Origin: Gamarada debralockiae
Lineage: Eukaryota; Ascomycota; Leotiomycetes; Helotiales; Hyphodiscaceae
Direction of reading: 5' to 3'
Length of the DNA: 26,348 nt
NCBI GenBank assembly: GCA_002803225.1
Contig: NXFV01001066.1
Coordinates: forward strand, 1-26,348
Below the pieces are notes generated by a model. That model ran no database searches. It saw nothing but the letters and a program-made list of their open reading frames with translations, and was not told the origin of the DNA. Made by a program: the position numbers and the translations under genes. Shown here one piece after another: positions 11,255 to 20,885 of the stretch (positions are counted from its first letter, which is position 1; each line of letters opens with the position of its first letter).

Positions 11255-12273
11255 GTGCCCTTAATAAAGGGTGGAGGAACAGGGGAACAGGGAAAGGGAC
11301 AGGAGGGAAAAGAGGATGAGGGCTTGAAGCAATGAATTTTGGACTGAAGAGTAGGCATGGATCCTAGTTTGAAGAACAGCGAGTATTTGATTTAGGTTTA
11401 TTCTATGGAGAGTTGGTTTCTTCCGCTGGTAGCCTAGCATTAAGTTTTGCTTCACAGGCTACAGTCAGGTCCTCGTCGTACCGTGACCTTCTTTGCGGAA
11501 TTGCCCAAACAGCACACTGTGTGTTCTAATATTAACGATACCCTATCGAGCTTTACAACGTAGTCAGATTATAGATAAATGACTGCATACCAGATAATTA
11601 TAATTCAAGATCGCGAATTTGAGAAGAAGCCCATCCTTGACAACCCATTCTCCAATCATTCCCGAGCCCAATCCTTTGTACAATTGTACATCCTTCCCAT
11701 AGCTTTGCTTCTGTCTCTCCCAAACAGCTGCAGAAGCCTAAAATAAAAGACTACGTTTTCTCAGCCATTTCAAATTCTCTTCTCATCCTACTCTGGCCTA
11801 CCCATATTACCTAGCTGAGAAAGGTCTCCATCCTTTCCATTGCTAGCTGGAGAGACTGTGTTGCACGTCCGGTTCCTCGCATTTCATACGTCATTATATC
11901 TCAGTCGTTCCATCAGCTTAGTGGGACACGCTGCCTTCCCAAGCACTGTGGTACCGATCGTTCTGTAGACCTGCAACAAATTTGGGGGCCGTACTTTGTG
12001 ACGAATGAGCGCAGGAGGTTGGGGTTGTAGTTCGGACTGAGAACGAGGTTATGACGGATTGTCACCTTGATTTGGTTAAGTAGGCCAGAACTTCTCAGTC
12101 TTTTGATCCAGTGTTAGCTAAATTCAAATTCGACTCCAATCAAACTCAGATTTGAACTTAATCTAATTTGGGCCGAGTCGATGAAAACAAGTCTAACTTG
12201 TCACGTGGTAAGCCCTTGTCTAAGGATTCCTCAAATAGGATAGGAGACGAAAGTAAAGGGGCGTTTCTGCTAG
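11255..12273. other. Intergenic DNA, nothing identified
   Basis: About 1 kb between the transporter gene and a small repeat element. No frame on either strand has sustained coding character. It must contain the transporter's 3' untranslated region and polyadenylation signals. I looked on the minus strand for the missing remainder of the NLR pseudogene beyond the repeat and found none. Confidence 0.45.
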
Positions 12274-12431
12274 TGTAATAAGAGTACGAGGAGGAAGGAA
12301 AAGGTTCTGAAGGTTATAGGCGATTTTATATGGGCGATTTCACACAGGCGACCAGGTGATATGCGCTAGAACTGTCACATGTAATAGCGCTGATTAACCC
12401 TGGAATTACACTAATGTTGAGCCCTGTTACA
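12274..12431 (-). repeat. 158-bp repeat element, copy A (short LTR- or MITE-like)
   Basis: The stretch is framed by short inverted ends, TGTAATA at 12274-12280 and TGTTACA at 12425-12431. Read on the minus strand it contains GTGACAGTTCTAGCGC, ATATCACCTGG and repeats of GAAATCGCCCATAT; copy B at 21050-21197 has the same blocks in the same order and ends CTCTTGTTACA against CTCTTATTACA here. A 31-base core matches copy B at 25 positions. Its right end lies where the reading of the NLR pseudogene breaks off. I see no clear target-site duplication, so a solo LTR and a MITE both remain possible. Confidence 0.6.
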
Positions 12432-13446
12432 TTTTCCTGAAGGAAGGTACGCTGGAGATGATCAACGACAGTAGAGCTACCTCGAGTTAGCTAGTCTAGC
12501 AGTCATATCCAAAACAGTCCATACGCGAGAATAGTTTTACCAGCCCCAGCTTGAACAAGTACATTAGCGATGATGAAAATTGATTGTTGAACAGACATAC
12601 GCATCCCCGGGCACCACAGGGTTCTTTCTGTCCCATCGAGCCACTTTCTAAAAGATTCTTCGAATATCCACTGGCCTGTTCCTGCTTCTCTCTGAGACAG
12701 CGTATCGTCTTGCTTCGCCCAGAAGTTCAGAGGTGATAGCCAAGCCAAAATTTCCCGACTCTCTTTGTCTATGATGCTCTCAGCAATAATCAATTTCTCG
12801 AACGTAGACACTTACCAAGCCATATTCCACTGCTGAACGGTGTCGGTGACGCTTGAAACGTCTTTAGACATGGATACAAGGGGAAAAGAAGTTGTGATAT
12901 GCCATTAAGTTGCTGTGTCTTTATGCTTACTTCCTGAGCGGCAGCATCAATGGTCTTTGATAACATCTCGCTGTGAGGCTTAGCTAATTACGTTGCATAG
13001 AATTTAAAAGTCAAATTGAAAGATTATAGCTTACAGGCCGTCAACAGTTAGAGACATCTAAAACATTCCCAAGTACCGATTCAAGGTTTGGATGAGTTCT
13101 TGGTGTTCGTAACACTCATAATACCACTTCCCTCGTTCAAGCATTTGTAGGAGAACCTTTTTGCTCCGGTAATCTTCTCAAGATCTGAGCTTTACAGTAG
13201 CGATTTAATCCTTACAGCGTTGATGAGGACTGAAATCTCACTAAATAAACGACCCTTATATGACTGCGAAGCAAGGATCTGCTTGAGACTCGTGAGGACT
13301 TGGCGTAGCGGTTGAAGCTCCCCTAACAGTTTTGATGCGTCTTTCGGTGCATTCTTCAAGACATGGGCCTGCTCATAGAGCATGCTGACCTGAATAGTTA
13401 GGCTCAACAAGCCAGCAACACTAGCAGCTGCGCTAAGTGGGTCCAT
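12432..13446 (-). pseudogene. NACHT/NLR receptor N-terminal half, inactivated and truncated
   Basis: From ATG 13446 the minus strand reads MDPLSAAASVAGLLSLTIQV and DASKLLGELQPLRQVLTSL, the helical N-terminal domain that precedes NACHT in many fungal STAND/NLR proteins. Then come ERGKWYYECYEHQELIQTLN and ILAWLSPLNFWAKQDD, and finally LWCPGMPGAGKTILASTVV, the Walker A P-loop of the NACHT ATPase. That loop appears only after removing two introns: about 50 nt (GTATGT, GCTAAT, TTCAAG) between GM and PG, and 48 nt (GTATGG, GCTAAC, GGTAG) after ILA. Damage upstream: TAA at 13192-13194, a frameshift just after it in an A/G run, and TAG inside GMF-MSLTVDG. Reading ends at VDHLQRTFLQEN, where repeat copy A begins; the rest of NACHT and any repeats are absent. 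Such proteins act in non-self recognition; this copy cannot. Confidence 0.82.
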
Positions 13447-13850
13447 GATCACAGAGGAGCTTAGGCTTGAATTCAATTTAGGCTGGATTTCCCCTCTCAG
13501 ATACAGTGTATCTTGATCAAGACATACCATTGTGCTTTCTATATCATGTAATTCTGCGTCAGTGATTGTCCTTCTAGATTAGACGGCGAGGCTGCAGAGT
13601 TGGCGACAAACAGAATGAGAACTCTCTTACGTTTGTTATACGTCACAGCATCCACTGCCCCTTCTATATCAATGTAGCTCGAAAAGTGACTTAGTGACTT
13701 GATCTCAATCCATGGAATTTTTTGACTCTATGGAGAGGATATAGTAAGGCTCAGCAGACGCACATTTAGCAGCAAAATGCTTTGCCATCCGCATTCGGAA
13801 GAGCTTAGTAATCAACTGACGCGTGATCAGCAACTGAGGAGGATGACATT
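13447..13850 (-). pseudogene. Degraded coding sequence upstream of the NLR relic
   Basis: The reading frame into the NLR start is open upstream (AELHDIESTMVCLDQDTLYL), and further up the minus strand has other coding-like blocks: RQLITKLFRMRMAKHFAAK, EPYYILSIESKNSMD, then after a frame change WIEIKSLSHFSSYIDIEGAV. A plausible intron (GTAAGAGAG..CTCTGCAG, about 13630-13590) separates two of them. These may be the first exons of the same NLR gene, making the methionine at 13446 internal, or a separate dead gene. I do not recognise a domain in these blocks. Confidence 0.4.
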
Positions 13851-14316
13851 TTGGACCCCGGGACTAAGCCATTTAGAGTGGCTAATCTAGGTAATTTATG
13901 AGTTCAAGAATGCCAAGTTATTATTGAGATATAAGAAAAGCATGAGATAAAAGAAGCTGCTAGAAACCTAGTCTAATATAGAATAAGTTTAAAATGTAAT
14001 TAACTTTACTATAAGTTGTAACAAAGTAGTAATATAACTATAAGAGAGGAAAAGCACTAGATCAGATTAGGGCACGTAGAATAGAGGAAGATTGTTCAGT
14101 CTTAAAATTATAATTGTTTTAGTCGGAAGTATAAGTTACATTTCCAGCATACAGGGATTTTCGCCTTGCAGGGATGCGCCCTAATTCAAAAGCACGTCAT
14201 CCCGGGCCTTTTCTGACAACAGAAACCCTTTTTTAAGGAAATTTTAAAGGGGTATATCTTCCTGAAGTGGCTCTTTCCATTCAAGTTAACCTCTTCACTT
14301 CTCAATATCAAATACA
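13851..14316. promoter_or_regulatory. Upstream region of the cupin gene
   Basis: AT-rich to about 14150, then mixed. A TATA-like GGTATATCTTCC lies about 65 bp upstream of the cupin start codon, and the bases before ATG (CAATACAATGGC) are a normal fungal start context with A at -3. No other feature recognised. Confidence 0.4.
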
Positions 14317-14887
14317 ATGGCAGAACATTCATCACAGCCACCCATTCCCGCCACGACGGACAAATGGAAGCACACCGGCGTGCGCGTGATCCCAGGAGAT
14401 CAACTCGACAGCAATACCGCTCAAACGCCAGGTTTTACCCTGCTTTTATACCCAAAATGCATAGTTCTGACTATTTCTAGGCATGAATCGGGCAGCAGCA
14501 ATCAACTTTGCACGCGTTGGGGCACAAAAGCTGTGGGCAGGAACGGTAACTATCGACGCCAACGCAAAGACCGGAGCGCATCATCACGGGCACCTGGAAT
14601 CCGTTATCTACGTCTTGAAAGGGAAAGCACGGATGCGATGGGGCGAGAAGCTTGAGTTCACGGCTGAGGCTGGACCAGGAGATTTCATTTTCGTGCCGCC
14701 GTATGTACCGCATCAGGAGATCAACGCTTTGGAGGATGAGAAGTTGGAGTGCGTGCTGATGAGGAGTGATGGAGAGGCCGTTGCTGTTAATTTGCCAGAT
14801 TTGGAACCAGTTGAGAAGCCGGAGAGTGTGGCTTGGGTTGATCCTACGCATGCAAATCTGCCGCACGGGCATCACAATCATCATTAA
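14317..14887 (+). CDS. Single-domain cupin protein (173 aa)
   Basis: Two exons, 14317-14431 and 14481-14887, with a 49-nt intron (donor GTTTTA, branch CTGAC, acceptor TTCTAG). The donor is weak, but splicing restores TPGMNRAAAINFARVG in frame and gives 173 aa. Residues 40-140 form one cupin domain. The first cupin motif is GAHHHGHLESVIYVLKG with candidate metal ligands H72-H74, H76 and E78; the second is GDFIFVPPYVPHQEIN with H116. So three histidines and one glutamate are present and a metal-binding beta barrel is likely. The C-terminus ends in a histidine cluster (HGHHNHH), which may also bind metal. No signal peptide, so probably cytosolic. Small cupins include dioxygenases, isomerases and storage-type proteins; substrate cannot be told from sequence or neighbours. 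An internal ATG at 14483 would give a 134-aa form without intron. Confidence 0.88.
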
Positions 14888-15272
14888 CTAGGGGGTGCTC
14901 ATGGAAGGATGAGGATTATCAAAAAAGAAAAAGAAAAAAAACATAAGCCCTTCTGCTTCCGATTCTACATTCACACTTGTGTTCTTTCCGTTCTTTGCAT
15001 GACCGTCAAGTGGACTGGTATCTTGTCCTTACAGTCATACCTGGTGCTTGTAAGGCAGGGACGACCACAATGTTGACCCAAGTTTTTTGGCTCGTAATCC
15101 TTTTCAAATCCACTCTGTATTCCTACTTCAAGTTGAACGCGCTCCCAGAGGCGATAGGCCCCCTTACAAGCTATCCCATCGTAGTTCAGCCCTAATTCTT
15201 TGCACGTTTATGGCTCGTCTTGAAGACCAATCTGGGGTCCAACCGCCATTCAAACACTGTCTGCACCAATAC
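14888..15272. other. Intergenic DNA between cupin and F-box relic
   Basis: An A-rich run at 14922-14941 follows the cupin stop and may belong to its 3' untranslated region. Short open frames here have no coding character. Nothing else recognised. Confidence 0.4.
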
Positions 15273-15725
15273 TCAAAAAAGTCGCGTAGTCAGAAGGTCT
15301 TCGATACGACCTTGCATCTTTAAAAACGAGCCGTCCGGAAGTTCTAGACTCGGCGGCCTTCCCATGAGCTGACCCCTCCGCCGCCAGTACTCCATTTCGT
15401 CTTCTTTCTCATCCTCCGATCTACCCTTTTTGCGGCCCTGAAAACCAAATAATGTTCGTTTCAGAAATGCTTCGGTTGCATCCACTTCATTAGCAGTGAT
15501 GCCAATGGAATCCCTCTCCATGCGTTGCAAATCCATATTTGCTCATCGTCGACCAGCTCCCAAAGTGGGGTGAGTCCGTGGAGGGAATAGTGGAGTTTGT
15601 AGAGGGCTTTTGCTGGTCAAGACTAGATATCAGATACGCAAGGACTTAGAGAATCAAATATATGACGGAGGATGTCAATAGCAAGGTCGAGGATGGTGAG
15701 AGCCTTCTTCAGGCCACGAGATCAT
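15273..15725 (-). pseudogene. F-box-type protein relic, copy 3
   Basis: The minus strand reads LTILDLAIDILRHIFDSLSP, an F-box helix pattern, followed in the same frame by stops TAG (15623-15625) and TGA (15617-15619), then AKALYKLHYSLHGLTPLWEL and DDEQIWICNAWRGIPL. The frame then closes at about 15480 and the next coding-like stretch (TEAFLKRTLFGFQGRKKG to IEDLLTTRLF, stop at 15273) lies in another frame. Two stops within the F-box and one frame change make this a pseudogene. The order (F-box, then an LH-x-LHG-like segment, then a tryptophan-rich segment) matches the two F-box sequences downstream. Intact relatives would act as substrate adaptors of SCF ubiquitin ligases. Confidence 0.55.
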
Positions 15726-16431
15726 CGTCTATGTTGAAGTTGCTTCGCAATTGATGAGGGTAGGAGAGAGATTAGTTGTAAGTTCAATGCCTTCACGATG
15801 TGAAAGATGTTCGGGACGGTGATGATGGAGTTCGCGTTTTTCAGTCCCAGGATTGTAGACGGGACTTCCGCTTTGGATTAATGTCAAAGTTGATATGCCC
15901 CGGTAGCAAGCAACAATCATCTCACTTGATTACAGATTGAAGATTGATACGGAGTTCGCGGAAGTCATTGAGTGAAGACGACGCTGAGCATAATGTCTAC
16001 CACTCTTGGCATCAGAATTGACCATTAAGACTTCTGCAATCAAGCACTTAAATCTACTCTGATAATGATTGTCGTTGTCAAGATCAATGTTGGTATTGTT
16101 TCCTTTCCTTTGTCATCGTCATACCTCCTTGACGCAACGAGTAAAACGTCGTAGCGACAGCTTGCGTGCTGTCGACTGGCCAAAGAAAGAAAAGCAAATG
16201 CAGGTGAATGCCGCAACATCAAGTGGTTCTAGTGCCAATAATTTGCTTCCGAAAAGGCCAAATGAGATATACTGCTCTGGTTCTATTGTTGATATAGGAT
16301 CAGTGAGGGGCAGCTGCTGCTTTTATACGATTCTCGCCTGCGCCTTCAGCTCCAAAACGCGTTGCCCAAGCTCGCATCCCTGCTCATCTCCCCCCTTCGC
16401 TTTGTTCCCACCCCTCAGCTCCTAACCCTAA
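15726..16431. other. Spacer between F-box-type sequences
   Basis: No sustained coding frame. Minus-strand frames at 15729-15920 and 16040-16222 are open by chance as far as I can tell. The part next to 16431 may hold decayed C-terminal coding sequence of the F-box gene, because such proteins are usually longer, but I could not follow a frame. Confidence 0.35.
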
Positions 16432-16902
16432 TCAACCGTCCACATTCCTCTTCCCGATCCTCTTCCCCGAAGACCTCCCTACAAACACCTCAAAGCATTC
16501 ACTCCATCTATACCATTCCCCCATCCATCCCTCGATATAATCATACAAGAACAGCCTTGGGCTCTGGGCAAACAAGTTCGCAGGGTAATTGTAGGTGAGG
16601 CGGTGTAGTTGGTACATCTTGCGGCAGGTGAGGCCTAAACAGGTCGAGGAGCATTCGTTGAGATTGTTGAAGATCAGGAGGTAGATCTCGGGTGGGACTA
16701 TTGCAAGTTGGAGTCTGATAAGGAGAGGTGTAGAGGTTGGTGGTGGATTTGGAGAAGTGGGAAATGCCGAGACTGGTTTGGAGGTATCAGTGGGAAGGCT
16801 TGAGTGAGAAAGAAGTGGGCGGCGGCTTAATTTACTGGGATCTGTAGCTGCCATGCTAGGGAAGCTGGATCTCTGGTTCAGGTAGAGCAATTGATTGTTC
16901 AT
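16432..16902 (-). CDS. Short F-box protein (156 aa), copy 1
   Basis: The frame opens upstream without an ATG; the first ATG is at 16902 (MNNQLLYLNQRSSFP) and a second is at 16854. A proline/serine/threonine-rich leader of about 65 residues is followed by the F-box at about 68-98: IVPPEIYLLIFNNLNECSS then TCLGLTCRKMYQLHRL. The tail contains LYDYIEGWMGEWYRWSE, whose counterpart in copy 2 is a similar tryptophan-containing segment. F-box proteins bind Skp1 and bring substrates to the SCF ubiquitin ligase. With only about 60 residues after the F-box this may be a complete small member of an expanded family or a truncated one; both neighbouring copies are dead. No intron is needed. Confidence 0.6.
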   Translation of the reverse strand: MNNQLLYLNQRSSFPSMAATDPSKLSRRPLLSHSSLPTDTSKPVSAFPTSPNPPPTSTPLLIRLQLAIVPPEIYLLIFNNLNECSSTCLGLTCRKMYQLHRLTYNYPANLFAQSPRLFLYDYIEGWMGEWYRWSECFEVFVGRSSGKRIGKRNVDG

Positions 16903-17185
16903 GATGCGCTCGTGCTGTGTTTTTGCAATGAAGCGCTCTGTCAACGATGAAGATAAAGTTTGACGTTGTTCGAGTTTTCACGCTACTTACGAGAGAAAAG
17001 TGAATATGCCACCAACTACGGGGCTACTAACACTTCCCGGGAGGCATTCACGTGTTTAGGTTCAGTAACGAAGAGGAATAAAAACTCAATGAGAGAAATA
17101 TTCATTGTTCTCCATATGATCAACTGAACCCCTAGGATCCAGGTGTTGAGGCCATACCTTCTCCCACTAGCAAAAAAACGTCCGC

Positions 17186-17816
17186 TTACGCACCCTTCCC
17201 AAAAACCCTCTTCCAGTACCCAGTATTCTCCAAAGCTTCTTCACACCCATACTCCGCATCTCTCCTAAGCTAGGCCTCTAAAACAGCCTTATCACTCATC
17301 CTTCAACCTAACAGGCACCAATCCTCCAGACCATCCTTCTCTCCGTACTTCTCCACTCCAGCGATAGCGAGGCTTTATCCATCCGCAAATGTAGGTCCAC
17401 AAGTTATAATTGTGAATGAACGAGAACACGTACAATCCCGTGGGACGCTTGTAGATGGTTTTATGGAGGCGTCACATTCTGGTGCTGGTGAGGTCGAGGC
17501 AGACGGACGCACATTCGTCGAGGTCGCTGAATATTTGGAAGAGGAGTTCGGTTGGGAGGGTGGTGAGTTGGACTAGTGTAAAGGTGGAGGCAGGCGTGGT
17601 CGGAGCAGACAGTGAGAGGGGGGATGGTGCTGGTTGTGGTGAGTTAGTTGAAGGGATTGAGAAGGGAAGAAGGTCCGTGCGGGTCCACTTACTGCTGCTC
17701 CGAGAAAGAGGAGCTATGGTGGGATGTAGATTTCGAATTCCAGTTGAAAAAGTGACCATAGTTTGGCGCAGTCGTGATACGTTTTGAAAATGAAGAATTC
17801 TTGGAAGGTCGAGCAT
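17186..17816 (-). pseudogene. F-box protein pseudogene, copy 2
   Basis: From ATG 17816 (or 17759) the frame has a Ser/Pro-rich leader and an F-box, LTTLPTELLFQIFSDLDECA then SVCLDLTSTRM, where TGA (17472-17474) stops it. Read past the stop, the same frame goes on as RLHKTIYKRPTG and, further, WTYICGWIKPRYRWS, matching copy 1 (YQLHRL, YDYIEGWMGEWYRWS). After GAGTGATAAGG the frame must shift by one to read DKAVLEA, then TAG (17270-17272), LRRDAEYGCEEALENTGYW and KRVFGKGA up to TAA at 17186. So one TGA, one frameshift and one TAG have killed it. TAG at a glutamine site and TGA at a possible arginine site are both C-to-T changes. It gives the expected C-terminus of the family that copy 1 lacks. 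Confidence 0.72.
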
Positions 17817-17819
17817 TTA

Positions 17820-18978
17820 ACGAGGTTCGAATTTCCGCGCCATTCATGATATGAGAAGTGAATGGGCTGGCAACCACTAGAGTGCGGACTTTTGAAGGTG
17901 AGATACTAACGCAGGGATTGAGAGGACAGAGGATGAATGAAAGACAGAAAAGCAACTCGCGCTGAGAAACAAACATAAATTCTATCGCAGGAAATGCCGA
18001 ACATCTTTGGCATTGCCCTATATTTTATATAGTCCGCAACCAAGCTTATTTCCTTTTAAGCAGCATAATCCAGATATAGATATCTTGAGACGCAGCTTAA
18101 TATCTAGGGGGTTGACTATAGTGATATCTTGAGACGCGGCTCAGTATTTCTATTTCCCCTAAACCCTAGCTCTGATATAATCCCTGGAATGTAGATATAT
18201 CCTTTAGGGCACAGCCGATATTACTGTATATGCCTGTAATGCTTATTGTATAGTAACTGTCAAATGTTGAGCTACGTCTCAATATATCCCTCTCCCCTTT
18301 TGCGATCAGGAATGGGCTGGGAACATATCCCAGATCTCCAGGGCCTCACAGGCTTGCCCTGGACATCTAGATGGCAGACCAAGCTCCTCTAGTAAAGTAA
18401 AGCTAGAAGGAGGTCAGGGTGAGGAGATTACGGACGTCATCCTCAGGACTGCCATGGCGGCCTTACTTTATACGTAGGCCAGTAAACTTGGGGAATAGCA
18501 ATGCGGAAGCTGGGGGTTGGGTGGCTAACTAATAAGACACGGTGGTAGTCGGTAACAACGTCTCAAAGGAGATAGGCATAAAGGGTGGCATTATGCTGAT
18601 AAGGGGGGGCAGATAGAAGGGGGGCTAGTGGCAGGCGGTTGAGCAAGCGGTCATAGCAATCGAGTGTCAGAATGTAACTGCAGACTAAACGGAGACGTCC
18701 ATCCCTCGACGAAATTTCTATATCTCTCCAGTCGGTGGTACTATGTATTCGAGGTATATGGAGGTCTGGAGCGGGAGTAAGAGGAATTTGTACCGTGCAT
18801 GCCTACTTTGGTCAAAATGCTCAGGTACGGCGATGCTATTAAGACTGAGGTCAAGCTATTGTAGATAGTCAAAGGTTTCTTACTTACGCTTATGATTGTC
18901 ACCCGATCCTACTGGAGTCATGTCAGGCTCGTATTTCTGACCATAAAGACAAGAATTTCCGAAACCAGTTCCTTCCAA
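17820..18978. other. Intergenic DNA with degraded repeats
   Basis: Over 1.1 kb without a gene. 18079-18290 holds a set of quasi-palindromic repeats. 18300-18700 is richer in G+C than its surroundings, has G-runs (for example at 18603-18628) and no coding frame; it looks like old repeat DNA but I cannot name it. The last 100 bases lie just 3' of the DUF6594-like gene. Confidence 0.4.
18079..18290. repeat. Three copies of a 25-bp quasi-palindromic repeat
   Basis: GATATCTTGAGACGCAGC with TTAATAT following, at 18079-18103, recurs at 18123-18147 (GATATCTTGAGACGCGGC) and in inverted form at about 18264-18288 (GAGCTACGTCTCAATATATC). Differences between copies are mostly C/T or A/G transitions. The core TTGAG-N6-CTCAA is itself a small hairpin. 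The arrangement could be the ends of a decayed MITE. Confidence 0.5.
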
Positions 18979-20020
18979 CTATGCCGATGCCTGGCTAGGA
19001 GAGCTCGCAACAAATACCACAAGAACAGCAGCATATCCCGCTGAAGCTACCATCGTTTCTTGGTTCGAGGCTTTTGAGCCCAAAGACACCAGAAAGGAAA
19101 ATACAACAATACAAATTGACACTGTGAGAAGATGGGCTTTTGGATTGGTCTGAAAACTCAAGATAACCAAAGGAACCACCAAGAACATTCCCGCCAGCAA
19201 CGCAACGAGAAACCTAGCGACAACATCCGCCAGGAACGTTGTGTCCTGGTCGCTCTTTCTCCTGTCGGCTTCCGTGGGCCCAACGCGGGTTTGGGCGTCC
19301 TTATCCAATGGGCGTGGTTTCCTATATATTCGATAGAAATGCAGTCCACGAAACCACTTGCTCAGTGTAGAACGAAGAGGATCGTTGAACAAAAGTGGAG
19401 GGAGATCGACTCGAAGAAGACGAGTGGTGTATGCCTCCATGCAATTGAAGGGTGTCCGTTGATGTGAGATCATATCGCTGTCCGTCATTGCGCATTTCTC
19501 CATTCGCATAATTGAATTGAAGGCGATTAATGCTTCGTCTGAGTAACGATGATTAGTATTTCCATAAGGCCTTGACTCGGATTTAATTGATCGAGCGAAG
19601 CACGGGGTTCATACTGTATTCCTTCATCAATTGGCGAAGGTTCTGAACGTTACTAGCCGTAATTACCTCATTGACATCAGCAGCGTTTGGATCTATTCTC
19701 GCATCTGTGAGCTCTAAATGATCCTCTCGACCAATTGGTGACCCCAGTTTAAGTCCGGCTTGAAATATTTTGGAATCCAGAGTCGCGATTTCATCCTCGA
19801 GGAAGCGGAGGTTCAACAATTGAGACGTTCTGAACCTTCGGAAACCAAATAGAGAGAGCGGATCGTCCGATGTAGAGTTCTGCCAATAATTGGAGAAGTT
19901 TTCGCAGTGCTCATACGGTGATTTCAAGGAGCCTGAGGCAGTGGGTAGATGGGAATTTGTCTCGGGAGCCGTTGCGCGACTCAGGCCTTGAACGGGCTCT
20001 GTCCGTGGTCCTGTCGCCAT
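18979..20020 (-). CDS. DUF6594-like membrane protein (321 aa)
   Basis: Two exons, 20020-19615 and 19538-18979, with a 76-nt intron (GTATGA donor, TACTAAT branch, CTCAG acceptor); frame is kept and gives 321 aa. ATG 20020 is the first methionine in the frame. The first 50 residues are Ser/Pro-rich. Then comes FGFRRFRTSQLLNLRFLEDE followed by IATLDSKIF, the helical segment that starts the DUF6594 core, and after the splice EYNEALIAFNSI. A basic stretch (KPRPLDKDAQTR) precedes three hydrophobic helices at about 239-265, 271-289 and 298-314. The last, GYAAVLVVFVASS, is the usual ending of this family. The family is abundant in filamentous ascomycetes and has no known function; it is probably an integral membrane protein with a cytosolic N-terminal domain. 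No sign of damage. Confidence 0.85.
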
Positions 20021-20642
20021 GTGAAGATTATTTGTGCATAACACGAAGAATAAAATAATATGGAGACGAAAAACGAGGGAAACTGCTTGCGCTCTTTCAG
20101 CCACACTCAGCCGCAAATGTGCCTCGGGAATCCACCAATCCTACTTAAGCAATGACATCCAGCTCATGCGAGCCATTATACGACTTATAATTAAGTAATT
20201 TTATATAGGACTCCCCTCTCTTCCTATACTAGAGCAGAGGGTATTGAGTTGTAGGTTGCTTTTTGGATAATTTGCCCTTCACGGGACTTCGTTTGTGGGT
20301 TATATCATGATTGTTGGATTTGTAGGATATTCTTAATGTCTTCCTAGGCAAAGGGATAAGCTTAGTATAATGTGACAGCTCTATATAATAGAGTCTCTGT
20401 TGAGACGTTGTGTTAGTGCAACCCATCGAGCTAAGCGTGTGGCGCATCCACGTGACATACGCGAGAGTAAATATCTCGGGAGAGAACAGCTCTTCTTCTC
20501 TCCCCATGCGAAACTAATACAAAGTACTCTACCTCCTAGCCCTAGCCCTGCTCTGTTGCTATATCTACGTGATACAGGTCATAACTGTTCAATAGTCTCA
20601 CACATTAAAGACTCTGTGCAGAAGGTGCTATATTTACGAAGA
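20021..20642. other. Intergenic DNA, possible old LTR sequence
   Basis: Upstream region of the DUF6594-like gene, then AT-rich DNA. TGTTGAGACGTTGTG at 20397 has the look of a copia-type LTR start, but I could not find a matching end or target duplication. A CACGTG lies at 20449-20454. The open frames here have no coding character. Confidence 0.35.
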
Positions 20643-20885
20643 TACTAAGCTAAGGAGAGAAGGAAAAGGTTGTGTAAGTACATGAGGTCTAATATGTCTC
20701 CAGGACGCGCCAGCCTACTAGGCTCCTGTATAAGACGCGTGAGTCACGCGTCTCTTACGCGTCGCCAGGCACGATCAGGTGATATCTCAGGAAAATCCCG
20801 AGTGCATATGATCTAAGCAATACTTACAATTGTAAGAACCACGTGACATTCGCCAGAACTGTCACAGTTCCGTAGTACTTATACG
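20643..20885 (+). repeat. Repeat element copy C (same family as 12.3 kb)
   Basis: In the same orientation as the plus strand of copy A it contains GAAGGAAAAGGTT, then GATCAGGTGATAT (20773-20785) and CGCCAGAACTGTCACA. Copy A has GAAGGAAAAGGTT, CAGGTGATAT and CTAGAACTGTCACA in this order. About 75 bases separate the last two blocks here where copy A has almost none, so this copy carries an insertion or the others a deletion. Its right end is not defined. Confidence 0.5.

Noticed and set aside
11255..12273. Remainder of the NLR gene beyond repeat copy A
   Set aside because: I read the minus strand for NACHT or repeat motifs and found none.
14477..14884. 135-codon open frame antisense to cupin exon 2
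   Set aside because: It exactly shadows a well-supported domain; its peptide has no recognisable features.
18556..18567. 12-base match of ACAACGTCTCAA to the reverse strand at about 20399
   Set aside because: Matches of this length are expected by chance many times in 26 kb and the flanks do not align.
20397..20642. Possible solo LTR beginning TGTTGAGACG
   Set aside because: No matching terminal CA end with target duplication could be found, and no second copy in the window.
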